Program-made: the position numbers and the translations under genes | Assembly: GCF_008757455.1 (NCBI RefSeq) | Contig: NZ_VCMV01000006.1 | Coordinates: 152,182 to 216,181, forward strand | Source of the DNA: Microvirga brassicacearum | GTDB lineage: Bacteria; Pseudomonadota; Alphaproteobacteria; Rhizobiales; Beijerinckiaceae | Direction: 5' to 3' | DNA: 64,000 bases | Notes under the pieces: model-generated | What the model saw: the letters and a program-made list of their open reading frames with translations, nothing else | Database searches by the model: none | Told to the model about the DNA's origin: nothing | In this document: one piece after another, positions 63,888-64,000 of the stretch | How positions within the stretch are numbered: position 1 is the stretch's first letter | How the letters are laid out: each line of letters opens with the position of its first letter

Positions 63888-63976
63888 GCCGGTGTCTCGT
63901 CGCTTGCGGTCTGCTGAAAGCGGTTGGTAGCACGGTCTTGCCGAGGTGACACCCGTGAACGCTGTTGCACCCTTTC

Positions 63977-63999
63977 TTCCCTCCCCCTTGCGGGGAGGG
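63977..63999. repeat. Dispersed hairpin element, copy 2
   Basis: A 23-base element identical to 30591-30613, with CCCTCCC/GGGAGGG arms. It lies at the very end of the window, downstream of whatever gene follows or as part of a longer repeat cut off by the edge. Confidence 0.7.
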
Positions 64000-64000
64000 A

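Noticed and set aside
1..64000. CRISPR array
   Set aside because: No regularly spaced direct repeats of 23-40 bases were seen; the only tandem array is the 20-bp set at 22087-22140.

Overview
The window looks like chromosomal DNA of an alphaproteobacterium of the Hyphomicrobiales (Rhizobiales), probably near the Bradyrhizobium/Beijerinckiaceae side. The evidence is the very GC-rich backbone, the fabI-fabB-fabA cluster divergent from irr, the lptC-lptA-lptB-rpoN-hpf-ptsN series, and dispersed intergenic repeats of the kind seen in that order. Genus and species cannot be fixed from the sequence alone.

Layout. (1) 1-15430, nearly all on the minus strand: a catabolic block. It holds a partial APH-fold kinase, an M20 amidohydrolase, a GntR/FCD regulator, two aldehyde dehydrogenases, a histone-deacetylase-like amidohydrolase, a TPP enzyme, a complete dipeptide-type ABC importer, and a FAH-fold dehydratase coupled to a ketoglutarate-semialdehyde dehydrogenase (the last two reactions of an oxidative pentose-type pathway). 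A 10-bp motif containing the GATGCATC palindrome occurs in two of its promoter regions. (2) 15654-31267: transport and miscellaneous genes: TauE/SafE permease, serine hydrolase, Gfo/Idh/MocA oxidoreductase, VOC dioxygenase, HerA-like ATPase, EmrB-type MFS pump, YcaQ-like glycosylase, PAP2 phosphatase, RecX, DUF1345 protein, a DctQ-DctM-DctP TRAP importer, OsmC and DsbA-like proteins. (3) 31444-39724: fatty-acid genes fabI, fabB and fabA with irr, then a DMT transporter, a DUF3096 microprotein, an SH3 protein, a D-glycerate-type dehydrogenase, an EI24/CysZ protein and an NDUFA9-like protein.

(4) 39910-52579: tRNA-Leu(CAG) followed by a genomic island of about 12.6 kb. It is bounded by a 21-bp direct repeat of the tRNA 3' end. 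It carries a tyrosine integrase, a Rep-like HUH protein with an RHH partner, an unrecognised nuclease-like/GNAT-like gene pair, a serine recombinase, a DarT-DarG toxin-antitoxin pair and a type III restriction-modification system (mod-res). Base composition is visibly lower in GC than the flanks. This is a mobile defence island, and the nuclease-like/GNAT-like pair is the best candidate for an undescribed system. The tRNA's probable terminator now lies beyond the right end of the island.

(5) 52621-64000: backbone again: trans-aconitate methyltransferase, two small secreted proteins, RNase D, the LPS-transport/sigma-54/hibernation-factor/PTS-Ntr series, a SIMPL-domain protein, a polyamine-type binding protein and a fold-type I aminotransferase. 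Starts were chosen by hand from Shine-Dalgarno spacing and family alignment from memory. No database search or computation was possible.
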